Source: Spirosoma utsteinense (GTDB taxonomy: Bacteria; Bacteroidota; Bacteroidia; Cytophagales; Spirosomataceae). Taken from it: a stretch of 64,000 nucleotides of DNA. Below, one piece after another: positions 1-8,041 of the stretch; the stretch's first letter is position 1, and the number at the start of each line of letters is the position of its first letter. Made by a program: the position numbers and the translations under genes. Location: assembly GCF_014282275.1 (NCBI RefSeq), contig NZ_VFIA01000003.1:124001-188000 (forward strand). The letters run 5' to 3'. A model generated the notes under the pieces. It was not told where the DNA came from and made no database searches. It was given only the letters and a program-made list of their open reading frames with translations.

Positions 1-508
1 TGGCGTTGTGGGCCCAGTCTTCCAGAATTTGAAACGACCGCTCAAACAGCTTGGCCGAATCCGTTGGAACGGGCAATTGATACACCGTCTCGTCAAAACC
101 GGTATACGCGTTCAGATCGGCACCGAAGCGTACCCCCGCCGATTGCAGGAAGTTGACCAGTTCATTTTTAGGGAAATTCTTGGTGCCGTTAAATTCCATG
201 TGCTCCATAAAGTGAGCCAGGCCCTGCTGCGCGTCGGTTTCCAGTACCGAGCCCGCCCGGATTACCAACCGCAGCTCAGCCCGATTTTTGGGCTCGGCGT
301 TCTTGCGGATATAGTACGTCAGGCCATTGGGCAACTTACCAACTTTCACGTCGGGGTCGAGCGGAATGGGACGGTTGAGGGTTGTGCCCGAGGCAGCCAC
401 CGGTTTAGGCGTACGTGCGGTTGGGCGTTTTGTCGTTGTGGCGGGTTGCTGCGCCAGTACCAGCGAAGCACTGAGCAGCAGGCTCAGCGCGAGAGGAAAA
501 CGTACCAT
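1..508 (-). CDS. M16 family zinc metallopeptidase (insulinase-like), N-terminal part only
   Basis: The gene enters from the left edge, so only the first 169 residues are present. It starts at an ATG whose first base is position 508. A short hydrophobic signal peptide (about residues 1-20, ending LVLAQ) is followed by a Thr/Pro-rich linker. The M16 catalytic domain then begins, with the inverted zinc motif HxxEH as HFMEH (H99, E102, H103). The surrounding text (GLTYYIRKN, RAELRLVIRAGS, YTGFDETVY) is typical of M16. Full-length Bacteroidota members usually have about 900 residues with two M16 halves. It probably acts as a periplasmic peptidase. Family assignment is sure; substrate is unknown. 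Confidence 0.93.
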   Translation of the reverse strand, partial: MVRFPLALSLLLSASLVLAQQPATTTKRPTARTPKPVAASGTTLNRPIPLDPDVKVGKLPNGLTYYIRKNAEPKNRAELRLVIRAGSVLETDAQQGLAHFMEHMEFNGTKNFPKNELVNFLQSAGVRFGADLNAYTGFDETVYQLPVPTDSAKLFERSFQILEDWAHNA

Positions 509-598
509 TCGGTCGTTTGGGTTGTGATTTTATAACGTATTACTATAGCACTAACGCCGTGTAAAGCTGAAACGTTTACCCAATAACCGACATCTCCT

Positions 599-994
599 CT
601 ACCGTTTCCAAACCAGCAGAATACCGATCAGTATCGACGCCAGCACCGACAGCCAGCAGATTATAATGACCCAGTTTATTGGGATTTCCCAGCCCGGCAT
701 GTGGGTAAGCTGGGTTTCATCGTCGGTATCGACAACACCGTAGGCATTTCGCCGACAAAAGTCGTTCCAGTCGTCATAGTCAGCAAAGCGAGCGAGCGCA
801 TTTAACAGGGCCGGAGATGCCGTCGCGGGCGAATGCCAGAACGTTTGCAGATCGCGGCCGTTCACGCGCTGTTTTGTACGAACCAGCACCAGCTCACTCA
901 AAACCCCGAAATCCCGCAGCTGCCAGTGTTCCGACGGACCCCAGTTCAGGATGCGCTCGATCTGTTGTTTGATATCGTCCCGGTGCCGGGTCAC
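599..994 (-). CDS. small protein with one C-terminal membrane segment, unknown function
   Basis: A 131-residue protein read from a GTG that overlaps the stop of the upstream acyltransferase gene as GTGA, so the two are translationally coupled. Residues 1-85 form a soluble, probably helical region (IERILNWGPSEHWQLRDFGVLSELV). It resembles a short domain common in Bacteroidota regulators and hypothetical proteins. Residues about 107-128 are one strongly hydrophobic helix followed by a positive tail (WKR). This suggests a cytoplasmic N-terminal domain anchored in the inner membrane. I do not recognise a specific function. Confidence 0.75.
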   Translation of the reverse strand: MTRHRDDIKQQIERILNWGPSEHWQLRDFGVLSELVLVRTKQRVNGRDLQTFWHSPATASPALLNALARFADYDDWNDFCRRNAYGVVDTDDETQLTHMPGWEIPINWVIIICWLSVLASILIGILLVWKR

Positions 995-2097
995 ACCTTG
1001 ATGATCACGTTTTTCCGGTACATGAGCCAGAGGATCACGAACCAGATCAGCACGAACGTCAATGCCCCGGCCAGCGATGCATTTTTTGGATCGGCAAACG
1101 GGGGTGCAATGAATGTCTGATACAAATACTCTTTCAGACCCTGGGGCAAGCCGCCCGCGCCCGTCACTTTAATGAGACTCATCATCCGTGGAATCAGCCC
1201 CGACAGAAAAAATACGGTGATGGCATTGACACCAAAAGCCACGAACGGCAAAACGCCCCGTCGGTAGTGCTTCACGTCGATCAACCAGTAACTCAGGGCC
1301 AGGCCAAGCATGGCCAGTCCCCCCGCCAGCAGGACATACGAGGATGTCCACAGCGCTTTGTTGATCGGAAAGAAGCTATCCCAGACGATCCCGCCCAATG
1401 TCAGGCCGCTACCAGCGGCAAAAAGCCAGGCTGCTTTATCAGTAGCTGGCCGGTCACTCCGCAGCCATGTGCCGGTCAGCAGGCCCAGCATACCCGTTCC
1501 AACGGCGGGAAGCGTACTCAGCAGCCCTTCGGGGTCCCATACCTTCGTGGCTTTGTATACGTGCGCCGGGGTGATGATAACCCGGTCGAGCCAGGCCGCA
1601 AGGTTCGTTGTTGGTTCAAGGTTGGCATAACCGATGCCCGGCACCGGCACTACCGTCATCAGCAGCCAATACCCGATCAGGATACTTGCCAGGATATAAA
1701 GTTGCTGGCGGGGTGTTGTCTTCAGGTAGAGCAGTGAACAGACCAGGTAAACCAGCGCAATACGTTGCAGCACACCCGGAATACGCACCGTCATGATGTC
1801 GAATCGGGGAAAGAAATTAAGAAATAAACCCAGCAGAAACAGCGTCAGGCTTCGTTTCACGATTTTACCTACTGCCATCCGGTCCCCTTCTTTTCCGCTG
1901 AGCGCAAATGTTATCGAGACCCCTACGATGAACAGGAAAAATGGAAAGATTAGGTCAGTAGGTGTCCAGCCGTTCCAGGGTGCGTGTTCGAGCGGGGGGT
2001 AGATATGCGCCCAGTCGCCGGGATTATTGACCAGAATCATACCCGCCACAGTCAGGCCGCGAAAGGCATCGAGGGATAGGAGACGTTGTTGCTTCAC
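991..2097 (-). CDS. HGSNAT-like membrane acyltransferase family protein
   Basis: A 368-residue polytopic membrane protein starting with GTG. The N-terminus SLDAFRGLTVAGMILVNN, followed by the region around WTPTDLIFPFFLFIVG, is characteristic of the family related to heparan-alpha-glucosaminide N-acetyltransferase (also YeiB/DUF5009-like). About ten hydrophobic segments follow. Family members are thought to move acetyl groups from cytoplasmic acetyl-CoA onto sugars on the other side of the membrane. Here the substrate cannot be read from sequence, although an amino-sugar gene (the NagB fusion) lies 2.6 kb away. It is followed directly by the small membrane protein gene with a 4-base overlap. 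Confidence 0.88.
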   Translation of the reverse strand: MKQQRLLSLDAFRGLTVAGMILVNNPGDWAHIYPPLEHAPWNGWTPTDLIFPFFLFIVGVSITFALSGKEGDRMAVGKIVKRSLTLFLLGLFLNFFPRFDIMTVRIPGVLQRIALVYLVCSLLYLKTTPRQQLYILASILIGYWLLMTVVPVPGIGYANLEPTTNLAAWLDRVIITPAHVYKATKVWDPEGLLSTLPAVGTGMLGLLTGTWLRSDRPATDKAAWLFAAGSGLTLGGIVWDSFFPINKALWTSSYVLLAGGLAMLGLALSYWLIDVKHYRRGVLPFVAFGVNAITVFFLSGLIPRMMSLIKVTGAGGLPQGLKEYLYQTFIAPPFADPKNASLAGALTFVLIWFVILWLMYRKNVIIKV

Positions 2098-2130
2098 GAA
2101 CGGAAAAGGTGAGATGAGCGTAACAAACCG

Positions 2131-2895
2131 CTAAGTAAACACCTTCGCGAGTTTTTTCTCCAGATCAATCTCCAACTTCAACAACCCCTCCGCATTGGGC
2201 AGGTAGGTGAGCGCACGGTGGTGGCGCAGATCGAAGGGAATATCCCCTACCGATTGCGTAATCGGGATAACGAGTTTACCCAGCGTGTGGGCCACGCCGG
2301 TTTCGTAGAACACGTTTGGATTCCGGTCGGTAAAATCCGTGATGACAGCGCGGGATGTAAAAATCAGCTCAAACACGTCCTGGATCAGGATGCTGTTATC
2401 CCAGATGTCGTCGGCCCGTCGGCACTCAATCCTGAGTCTGGCACATACCGCGCGAATGGCCGCATAGGTTCCCGAAAACTTGCTCTCAAAAGGCATCATT
2501 ACCGATAGCACGTTGGTTTCGACCGATCGTTCGGGAACCCGAAATACGTCCGGGGCAAACGTAATGACACGCTCGGGTATACGGGGCTGCACCGTCGAAA
2601 TAAATTCGCGGATCGGCTTGACCGGATTTAACTTTTTCGCTTCGATAAAGCGCTCGATCTCCCCCAGATTGCTGTTGCTCTCGCTAATTAGTTTAGACAG
2701 CACCTGTAAGCTGTTTCCTTCATAATCGTCGTCGGCGAAATCCAGACTGCGTAACAAACGGGGATGGTCTTCGATCAATTCGAGGCTGTCGGTCAAATAG
2801 CCAATCTTGATCCAGTCGGATTTGGTAAAATGATCCCGGATAAATTCATGCAATAAGAACAGGCGCGCCGTTCGTATTTTTTCCTGTTTAGTCAT
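2131..2895 (-). CDS. TIR/nucleoside-2-deoxyribosyltransferase-like protein with N-terminal helical domain
   Basis: A 254-residue protein in two parts. Residues 1-105 are charged and helical, with no recognised domain. Residues about 128-245 form a Rossmann-like domain with VMMPFE (132-137), RADDIWDNS (160-168), DFTDRNPNVFYETG (187-200, with D187 and E198) and PFDLRHH (220-226). The order MPF, D, then NpNVfYElG.AH.lgK is that of the TIR-like/nucleoside 2-deoxyribosyltransferase superfamily, whose conserved Glu is catalytic in base or NAD cleavage. Such single proteins often occur in antiviral loci. Neighbours do not confirm a defence role. The upstream spacer is AT-rich with a palindrome. Fold fairly sure, function inferred. 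Confidence 0.7.
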   Translation of the reverse strand: MTKQEKIRTARLFLLHEFIRDHFTKSDWIKIGYLTDSLELIEDHPRLLRSLDFADDDYEGNSLQVLSKLISESNSNLGEIERFIEAKKLNPVKPIREFISTVQPRIPERVITFAPDVFRVPERSVETNVLSVMMPFESKFSGTYAAIRAVCARLRIECRRADDIWDNSILIQDVFELIFTSRAVITDFTDRNPNVFYETGVAHTLGKLVIPITQSVGDIPFDLRHHRALTYLPNAEGLLKLEIDLEKKLAKVFT

Positions 2896-2933
2896 AGGTC
2901 GATAAGGTGATTGCCGGATAAGCGTCTATTAGC

Positions 2934-2955
2934 TATATAATATAACTATTATATA
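2934..2955. promoter_or_regulatory. AT-rich perfect inverted repeat upstream of the TIR-like gene
   Basis: TATATAATA (2934-2942) and TATTATATA (2947-2955) are perfect complements around a 4-base loop. The repeat sits 39 bases before the start codon at 2895, in an AT-rich spacer (2896-3131) unlike the surrounding coding DNA. It could be an operator or simply promoter-associated AT-rich DNA. No clear TAnnTTTG box accompanies it. Confidence 0.35.
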
Positions 2956-3131
2956 TCACTGCAATTATATCCATTTTTCATATTATATTAAATCAGACAG
3001 ACGAAATTTAATGAATTGAGTTTCCGTAAACTTCATCCGTTCCAATGCCTCAATTGGCTAAATAGCCGTTTAAACATTACGGGTTACGAACGGTTTTCTC
3101 CGTGTAAACTCAACTCATCTACTCAACGAAC

Positions 3132-3854
3132 ATGGCACAGGCGAATCCGCAATCGATACTGCATAGCACCCTGCAGACAATGTCTCAACAGAATGTTGCT
3201 CCTGCTACCGGGGCTGACCTGATAAAATCATGGATTACGGCGTTGAAGAACGTAGACGATGCCCAACCGTTATCCGAGCAGCTGGGCGAGTTGTACGACG
3301 AGTTGATCAATCCCCAACCCGATGCCGCGCGAGTCACCCAACTGCTCAACAGTTTGGCTAATCATACACAAACGATTGCCCGTAAGTTTACCGGTACCAA
3401 GGCCGAAGAAATGATCCAGCTGGCCGATTCACTTCGCTCGTTTGCTACTGATCTCGGTGGTATTCAAAATAGCGATGAGGAGGACGGAAATCAGCCCGGC
3501 AACATGCCGCTGTACGATTTGCAAAATCCGGGCGACCGGGTGCAGATGCTCTTTAACGGTACGCTGGAAATGCTTGGCAATGGTGCTGTTGCTACCACGC
3601 CCCAGTCGGGCGCATCGCTGGTAGAAGATTGGATTACCGCCGTTCGTTTCGATCAGAATACGCAATGGATCGAAATTCCTCTGACGCAGCTTCGCGATGC
3701 GCTCCAGGCAAACGACATGCGTGCTACCGAGCGGGCAATGCGGGACCTGGCGGGTCTGGCGCAGGACTACGCCAACAATTATGAAGGACAGTTTAGCAAA
3801 GACCTGACCTATCTGGCTACCGCCCTGATCAGTTTTGCTCAACCCCTATCCTAA
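3132..3854 (+). CDS. internally duplicated helical protein of unknown function
   Basis: A 240-residue acidic, soluble protein without signal peptide or membrane segment. It contains two copies of an ~80-residue unit. Copy 1 (about 26-107) starts TGADLIKSWITALKN and ends LADSLRSFATDLG. Copy 2 (about 158-237) starts SGASLVEDWITAVRF and ends LATALISFAQPLS. The link (about 108-157) is acidic and polar. Both copies are predicted to be all-helical. I do not recognise the family. The stop codon TAA lies at the edge of a REP hairpin. It faces the RAYT gene convergently and is divergent from the TIR-like gene. Confidence 0.72.
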   Translation: MAQANPQSILHSTLQTMSQQNVAPATGADLIKSWITALKNVDDAQPLSEQLGELYDELINPQPDAARVTQLLNSLANHTQTIARKFTGTKAEEMIQLADSLRSFATDLGGIQNSDEEDGNQPGNMPLYDLQNPGDRVQMLFNGTLEMLGNGAVATTPQSGASLVEDWITAVRFDQNTQWIEIPLTQLRDALQANDMRATERAMRDLAGLAQDYANNYEGQFSKDLTYLATALISFAQPLS

Positions 3855-3915
3855 CGTAACGTGGACTTCAGTCCGCCTTAAACAGCATGACAGCGGACTG
3901 AAGTCCGCGTTACGT
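3854..3915. repeat. REP pair (BIME-like) between the duplicated protein and the RAYT
   Basis: Two 23-base arms at 3854-3876 and 3893-3915 are inverted copies with one mismatch. Each arm holds a small hairpin of the form GCGGACTTNAGTCCGC preceded by CGTAAC or CGTAAT-like bases. This is the architecture of REP sequences: a short tetranucleotide next to an imperfect hairpin. The pair overlaps the stop codons of both convergent genes (3852-3854 and 3910-3912) and may also work as a terminator. Confidence 0.85.
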
Positions 3916-4566
3916 TCGATACGCTGGACTCAGATAGGTGTGGGGCCACTCTTCCCAGGTTTCAACGAGACCCGCTTTCACCGGGTTTTGTAACGTGTAA
4001 TTGATAATTCGCTGTAACTCGGCGCTATTCCGGACGTAGTGATCATAACTTTCGGGTTGCCAAAACGCGCCGGTTCGATCGAGCAGTTGATTTGCCACAC
4101 GGGCGGATCCACCTTTGATGTGCTTCAACGTTACGTGAAGCTGTGTATAATTTGCCGATGTAATCGTGTCGTTGGTAGTCAGGCCATCCAACTGAACAGC
4201 CGTATCGACAACGATGTGCACATGATTGGCCATTATACAATGAGCCAGCAACTCGTAGTTAGCCGTATCGTATTGATGTAGTTTATTCTTGACGGATTCC
4301 GCAACAGATGGATTCTTCAGCCAATCAGGACCATACTGAAGCGTATCCAGGATATGATCGATACGAGCGAAGTGACGTTTGTGCTCTTTGTACAGTTCTT
4401 CCGTGTCGCCACCCGATCTTTTCAGGGCTAACAGGGCTACCTGCTTTTCTCCGGCAAGACGAGCGACAACCTCCGCCGGAATAGCTCCCCGCAGATTAAA
4501 GGTTATAAAAAAGACTGCCCCAACATAGTGTAGATGGGGCAGTCTCCGATAGTATTCCGTTTTCAT
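3910..4566 (-). CDS. REP-associated tyrosine transposase (RAYT, Y1 family)
   Basis: A 218-residue single-domain HUH endonuclease. The HUH motif is NHVHIV (H115, H117), and the C-terminal part has FWQPESYDHYVR (169-179) and INYTLQNPVKAGLV (188-201), the standard RAYT ending. Candidate catalytic tyrosines are Y174, Y177 and Y190. RAYTs are domesticated relatives of IS200/IS605 transposases that nick REP hairpins; most are single-copy and immobile. REP pairs lie directly on both sides (3854-3915 and 4582-4664), and no IS ends are seen. Identity is strong; its activity is inferred from the family. Confidence 0.92.
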   Translation of the reverse strand: MKTEYYRRLPHLHYVGAVFFITFNLRGAIPAEVVARLAGEKQVALLALKRSGGDTEELYKEHKRHFARIDHILDTLQYGPDWLKNPSVAESVKNKLHQYDTANYELLAHCIMANHVHIVVDTAVQLDGLTTNDTITSANYTQLHVTLKHIKGGSARVANQLLDRTGAFWQPESYDHYVRNSAELQRIINYTLQNPVKAGLVETWEEWPHTYLSPAYRT

Positions 4567-4581
4567 CGTTGGTGGGATCTA

Positions 4582-4664
4582 GCGTACTGCGGACTTTAGT
4601 CCGCTTTAGTGTATACAATATACGAATCTGTACATACTAAAGCGGACTGAAATCCGCAGTACGT
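4582..4664. repeat. REP pair (BIME-like) between RAYT and the nagB-like gene
   Basis: Arms 4582-4610 and 4636-4664 are inverted copies over 29 bases with three mismatches. They carry the same GCGGACT..AGTCCGC core as the pair on the other side of the RAYT, here preceded by GTACT rather than GTAAC. The right arm reaches the stop codon of the fusion gene (4664-4666). The loop is AT-rich. Confidence 0.85.
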
Positions 4665-6652
4665 TAGAAGCGCCAGCGCACGAACGCTTCCATTGCTTCG
4701 TACTCGGCAAGGCCCAGCCGGTTATAAAGACCAGCCGTAGCGCGGTTGCGCTCTTCGGCCCGTTGCCAGAACTCCCGCGAATCGGTACCCTGGTAAACAA
4801 CGCCGTCTTTCTGCGACTGGTGCTTGAAAATACCCAGGCGCTTTTTCATCACCTGATCGGGCGACATAGGTACGGCCATTTCTATTTCGTGAATGTCCCA
4901 CTCGGCCCATGCACCGCGGTATAGCCATACCCAGCAATCTTTCATAAAGTTTTCCGGGGTCGCGTCCGACTGCTTTAAGCGCCGAACCGCTTCCAGAATG
5001 GCATCCAGACAAACTTTGTGTGTACCGTGTGGATCGGCAAGATCACCAGCCGCGTAGATTTGTTGCGGCTTAACTTCTTCGATCAACGCCATTGTAATTT
5101 GAATGTCGTCTTCGCTGAGTGGTTTTTTAGCGACCGTTCCTGTTTCGTAGAAGGGCATGTTCATAAAATGCGCCCGGTCGACCGGAACGCCTACGAACCG
5201 GCAGGTCGATTTCGCTTCACCCATACGGATAAGCCCTTTTACATAGCGCACCTCAGCAGTGTCCATCTCGGAATCTTTCTTCTCGCGAAGCGATGCAGCC
5301 GCATCCTGAAAAATCCGGGTGGCCTCAGGACTTTTGATGCCGAATTTCGAGTTGAAATCGACCACATAATCGGCGAAACGAAGCGCTTCATCATCAGCAA
5401 CGGCAATGTTACCCGATGTTTGGTAACCAACATGCACCTCGTGGCCCTGGTCGACGAGCCGCTGGAACGTACCACCCATCGAGATAATATCATCGTCGGG
5501 GTGGGGGCTGAAAATCAGGCAGCGTTTTTTGGCTGGTGAGGCACGCTCGGGGCGGTTGGTATCGTCAGCATTGGGTTTGCCGCCCGGCCAGCCGGTAATG
5601 GTATGCTGAAGCTGGTTGAATACGTCGATGTTGATATCGTAGGCCTGACCATACTGGGCCAGCAGATCACTCATACCATTGTCGTTGTAGTCGCGATCGG
5701 TTAGTTTCAAAACCGGTTTGCTCAACGCCAGCGACAGGTAGGTGACCGCCTTCTTTTTCATCTTGTTATCCCACTCGACCGAATCCACCAGCCAGGGTGT
5801 TTTCATGCGGGTCAGCTCCGAGGCAGCCGCTTCGTCGATGACAAAGAGCGCGTTGGGGTGGGTTTGCAGGTAAGACGCGGGGTTCAACTCCGTTACCAGA
5901 CCTTCTACAGCTCCGCGAATTACGGGTGCTTTGCGTTCGCCCCAGGCCAGCAACACTACGCGCCGGGCACCCAGAATGCTCGAAACGCCCATCGTAATGG
6001 CTTTACGCGGGGTTTTCGGCAACCCGCCAAAATCGACCGATGCAGCAGCCCGCGTCGAGTTGTCGAGCATCATCAGGCGGGTGTGTGAGTTGATCAGCGA
6101 TCCCGGTTCGTTGAACCCGATATGGCCATTTCCGCCAATACCCAGCAACTGAAAATCCAGTCCGCCAGCCGCTTCGATTTCGGCTTCGTACTGCCGGGCA
6201 AACTCACCAACTTTATCGACTCCGACGGTACCGTCGGGCAGGTGGTAGTTTCCCGCTGGCATGTCGACATGGTCGAATAGCTGCTCTTTCATGAACCTGA
6301 CGTAACTCTGCAACGAGTCTGGTTCCATCGGGTAGTATTCGTCCAGATTGAACGAAACGACGTTTCGAAAGCTAAGCCCTTCTTCGCGGTGCATCCGAAT
6401 CAGCTCGGCATATACCGTTTTTGGCGATGAGCCTGTAGCCAGGCCCAGTATACAAGGTTTGTCTTCGCTCTGTTTCTGCCGGATCAGGTCGGCAATTTCA
6501 TGAGCGACGGCCCGCGATGCATCTTTTGCGTCCGCATAAATATGCGTTGGGATCTTTTCGTAGGTGATAGCCGACTGAATTGGACCACCGTTGGGCGACG
6601 TGCCCGGCAATTGCCCTTCAGGGCTGTCGAGTAAAGGAGACTCCGTAATCAT
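4664..6652 (-). CDS. glucosamine-6-phosphate deaminase (NagB)-LmbE/PIG-L deacetylase fusion
   Basis: A 662-residue two-domain protein. Residues about 30-290 are NagB-like: LATGSSPKTVYAEL (phosphate loop), FNLDEYYP, and GIGGNGHIGFNEPGS around the catalytic His. NagB converts glucosamine-6-phosphate to fructose-6-phosphate and ammonia. Residues about 375-660 are LmbE/PIG-L-like, with the zinc motif SPHPDDDIISMGG near 382-394 and DPHGTHK near 548. This family removes N-acetyl groups from sugars. The fusion suggests linked deacetylation and deamination in amino-sugar use. The same architecture is known in Bacteroidota. The Asn in GNGH also occurs in Gram-positive NagB. No signal peptide, so probably cytoplasmic. 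Confidence 0.92.
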   Translation of the reverse strand: MITESPLLDSPEGQLPGTSPNGGPIQSAITYEKIPTHIYADAKDASRAVAHEIADLIRQKQSEDKPCILGLATGSSPKTVYAELIRMHREEGLSFRNVVSFNLDEYYPMEPDSLQSYVRFMKEQLFDHVDMPAGNYHLPDGTVGVDKVGEFARQYEAEIEAAGGLDFQLLGIGGNGHIGFNEPGSLINSHTRLMMLDNSTRAAASVDFGGLPKTPRKAITMGVSSILGARRVVLLAWGERKAPVIRGAVEGLVTELNPASYLQTHPNALFVIDEAAASELTRMKTPWLVDSVEWDNKMKKKAVTYLSLALSKPVLKLTDRDYNDNGMSDLLAQYGQAYDINIDVFNQLQHTITGWPGGKPNADDTNRPERASPAKKRCLIFSPHPDDDIISMGGTFQRLVDQGHEVHVGYQTSGNIAVADDEALRFADYVVDFNSKFGIKSPEATRIFQDAAASLREKKDSEMDTAEVRYVKGLIRMGEAKSTCRFVGVPVDRAHFMNMPFYETGTVAKKPLSEDDIQITMALIEEVKPQQIYAAGDLADPHGTHKVCLDAILEAVRRLKQSDATPENFMKDCWVWLYRGAWAEWDIHEIEMAVPMSPDQVMKKRLGIFKHQSQKDGVVYQGTDSREFWQRAEERNRATAGLYNRLGLAEYEAMEAFVRWRF

Positions 6653-6796
6653 GCGCTATGCGGAGAGAATTGGTAAGACAACGCAAATGTCGCAAAAAAT
6701 AAAGGAGTTATTGCCTGTAAGCGACGGCGTTTACGTTTGTTATTAATTTTTTTTATTAATTCAGTCCACCTTCTGACGCTGTTTCATAAACGTTGC

Positions 6797-7939
6797 CTAC
6801 CCTCTTGCCATCCGATCGGCTTCGGCTGCCGTTTCGAGCGAGCGTAATCCGTTCTCCTCCGTAATAATCCGGTGCGTCTCGGGATATTTGAGCCCGCTCA
6901 CCTGATCACGGAACATCAGCCGCAGCAACTCGCTGTACAAATGCTGTTTCTCCTGCTCGAAACCGAACTTCATTTCCAGCTGCTGATACGCATCGAATGC
7001 TTTATGCCGGCCATGCAAAGGCAGGTCTTTACCGGATATGTTGGCGGTAACGTTCAGCTGGGCTCCCGGAAAAAGCAGCATCAACTCGCGGGTTGTCGCT
7101 TCATCGGCCACGCAACGAAGAATCATACGCGTTGGAACCCATTCATGGAGCGTAATGTCGCCCCGTTCAAACACGAGTCGCATTTCCTGCCGGTCCATAC
7201 GGCCCGTCTGGGTAAAGCCATGGTAGAAGTTTACCAGTTTACGACCGGTTTCATCGTCGCCATACTCCACCGTAGCCTGCACCTGATCTTCGATATCAGC
7301 ACTGTTGGGGCGTTTGATGACCTGCGCGGCCTTTACGGTACCCGCACCAAACCAGCCGGCAAACATATCGAAGAAGTGAACCCCATGCTCGATGAAGATA
7401 CCCCCGCTTTTTTCACGATCCCAGAACCAGTGTTCGGGCGAAAGACCTTCGTCACCGGCGTAGTTTTCGAAATAGCCATGTAAAAAGTCGCCCAGCAGCC
7501 CTTTATCGATGAGTTGCCTGACCCGGGCAAACATGGGGTTGTAGCGTTGCATCAGGTTCGTTACCATCAGCAACCCTTTTTCTCTGGCCAGGGCCAGCAT
7601 TTCGGCTCCCTGCTCGGGATTCATAGCCAGCGGCTTTTCGCAGATAACGTTTTTACCCGCCTTCAATGCGAGCATCCCCTGCTCATAGTGCATAAACGGG
7701 GGCGTAGCAATGTACACGATGTCAATATCGGGATGGTTTACCAGCTCGTCCAGACTGCCCAGCTGCTCGGCTCCGAACCGTTGAGCCGTTCGGATGGCTT
7801 CTTCCCGCTTCGAGCCGGCAATAGCCACCAGACGAACCCCCGGTTGCTGAACAAACTGCTGAACGGCAAACAGCCCGAAGCCGCCCATTCCAATGACCCC
7901 TATCCCAAGCTCACGCTCTGCTGCTGCGGTTGACTCCAT
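6797..7939 (-). CDS. Gfo/Idh/MocA family NAD(P)-dependent oxidoreductase
   Basis: A 380-residue protein with an N-terminal Rossmann fold (GVIGMGGFGLFAVQQF, about residues 14-29). The family signature CEKPLAMNPEQGAEML follows, about residues 99-114. The C-terminal substrate domain has SGGIFIEHGVHFFDMF, where the His is the usual catalytic residue. These enzymes oxidise or reduce sugars and inositols with NAD(P). The gene lies upstream of the NagB fusion on the same strand with a 144-base gap, so a shared role in sugar metabolism is possible but not proven. No signal peptide. Confidence 0.9.
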   Translation of the reverse strand: MESTAAAERELGIGVIGMGGFGLFAVQQFVQQPGVRLVAIAGSKREEAIRTAQRFGAEQLGSLDELVNHPDIDIVYIATPPFMHYEQGMLALKAGKNVICEKPLAMNPEQGAEMLALAREKGLLMVTNLMQRYNPMFARVRQLIDKGLLGDFLHGYFENYAGDEGLSPEHWFWDREKSGGIFIEHGVHFFDMFAGWFGAGTVKAAQVIKRPNSADIEDQVQATVEYGDDETGRKLVNFYHGFTQTGRMDRQEMRLVFERGDITLHEWVPTRMILRCVADEATTRELMLLFPGAQLNVTANISGKDLPLHGRHKAFDAYQQLEMKFGFEQEKQHLYSELLRLMFRDQVSGLKYPETHRIITEENGLRSLETAAEADRMARG

Positions 7940-8041
7940 CTTTACGTATGTGTAGTGTTCAATGAAACAACTGCCCGATAAGTGTTTATGTTAAGGAATG
8001 AAGCTTCTCATGCAAAACGACCGGGTAGCCAACAGTTGCAT

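Noticed and set aside
8..535. Open frame of 175 codons on the plus strand at the left edge
   Set aside because: The minus strand here encodes a clear M16 peptidase with signal peptide and HFMEH motif; the plus frame has no domain.
3910..4566. Active IS200/IS605 insertion sequence
   Set aside because: No TnpB gene and no terminal left/right ends; REP pairs on both sides and the C-terminal NPVKAGLV motif identify a RAYT instead.
4664..6652. Asn instead of Asp in the NagB active-site text GNGHIGFNEP
   Set aside because: The same Asn is normal in Gram-positive NagB proteins, so it is not a sign of inactivity.
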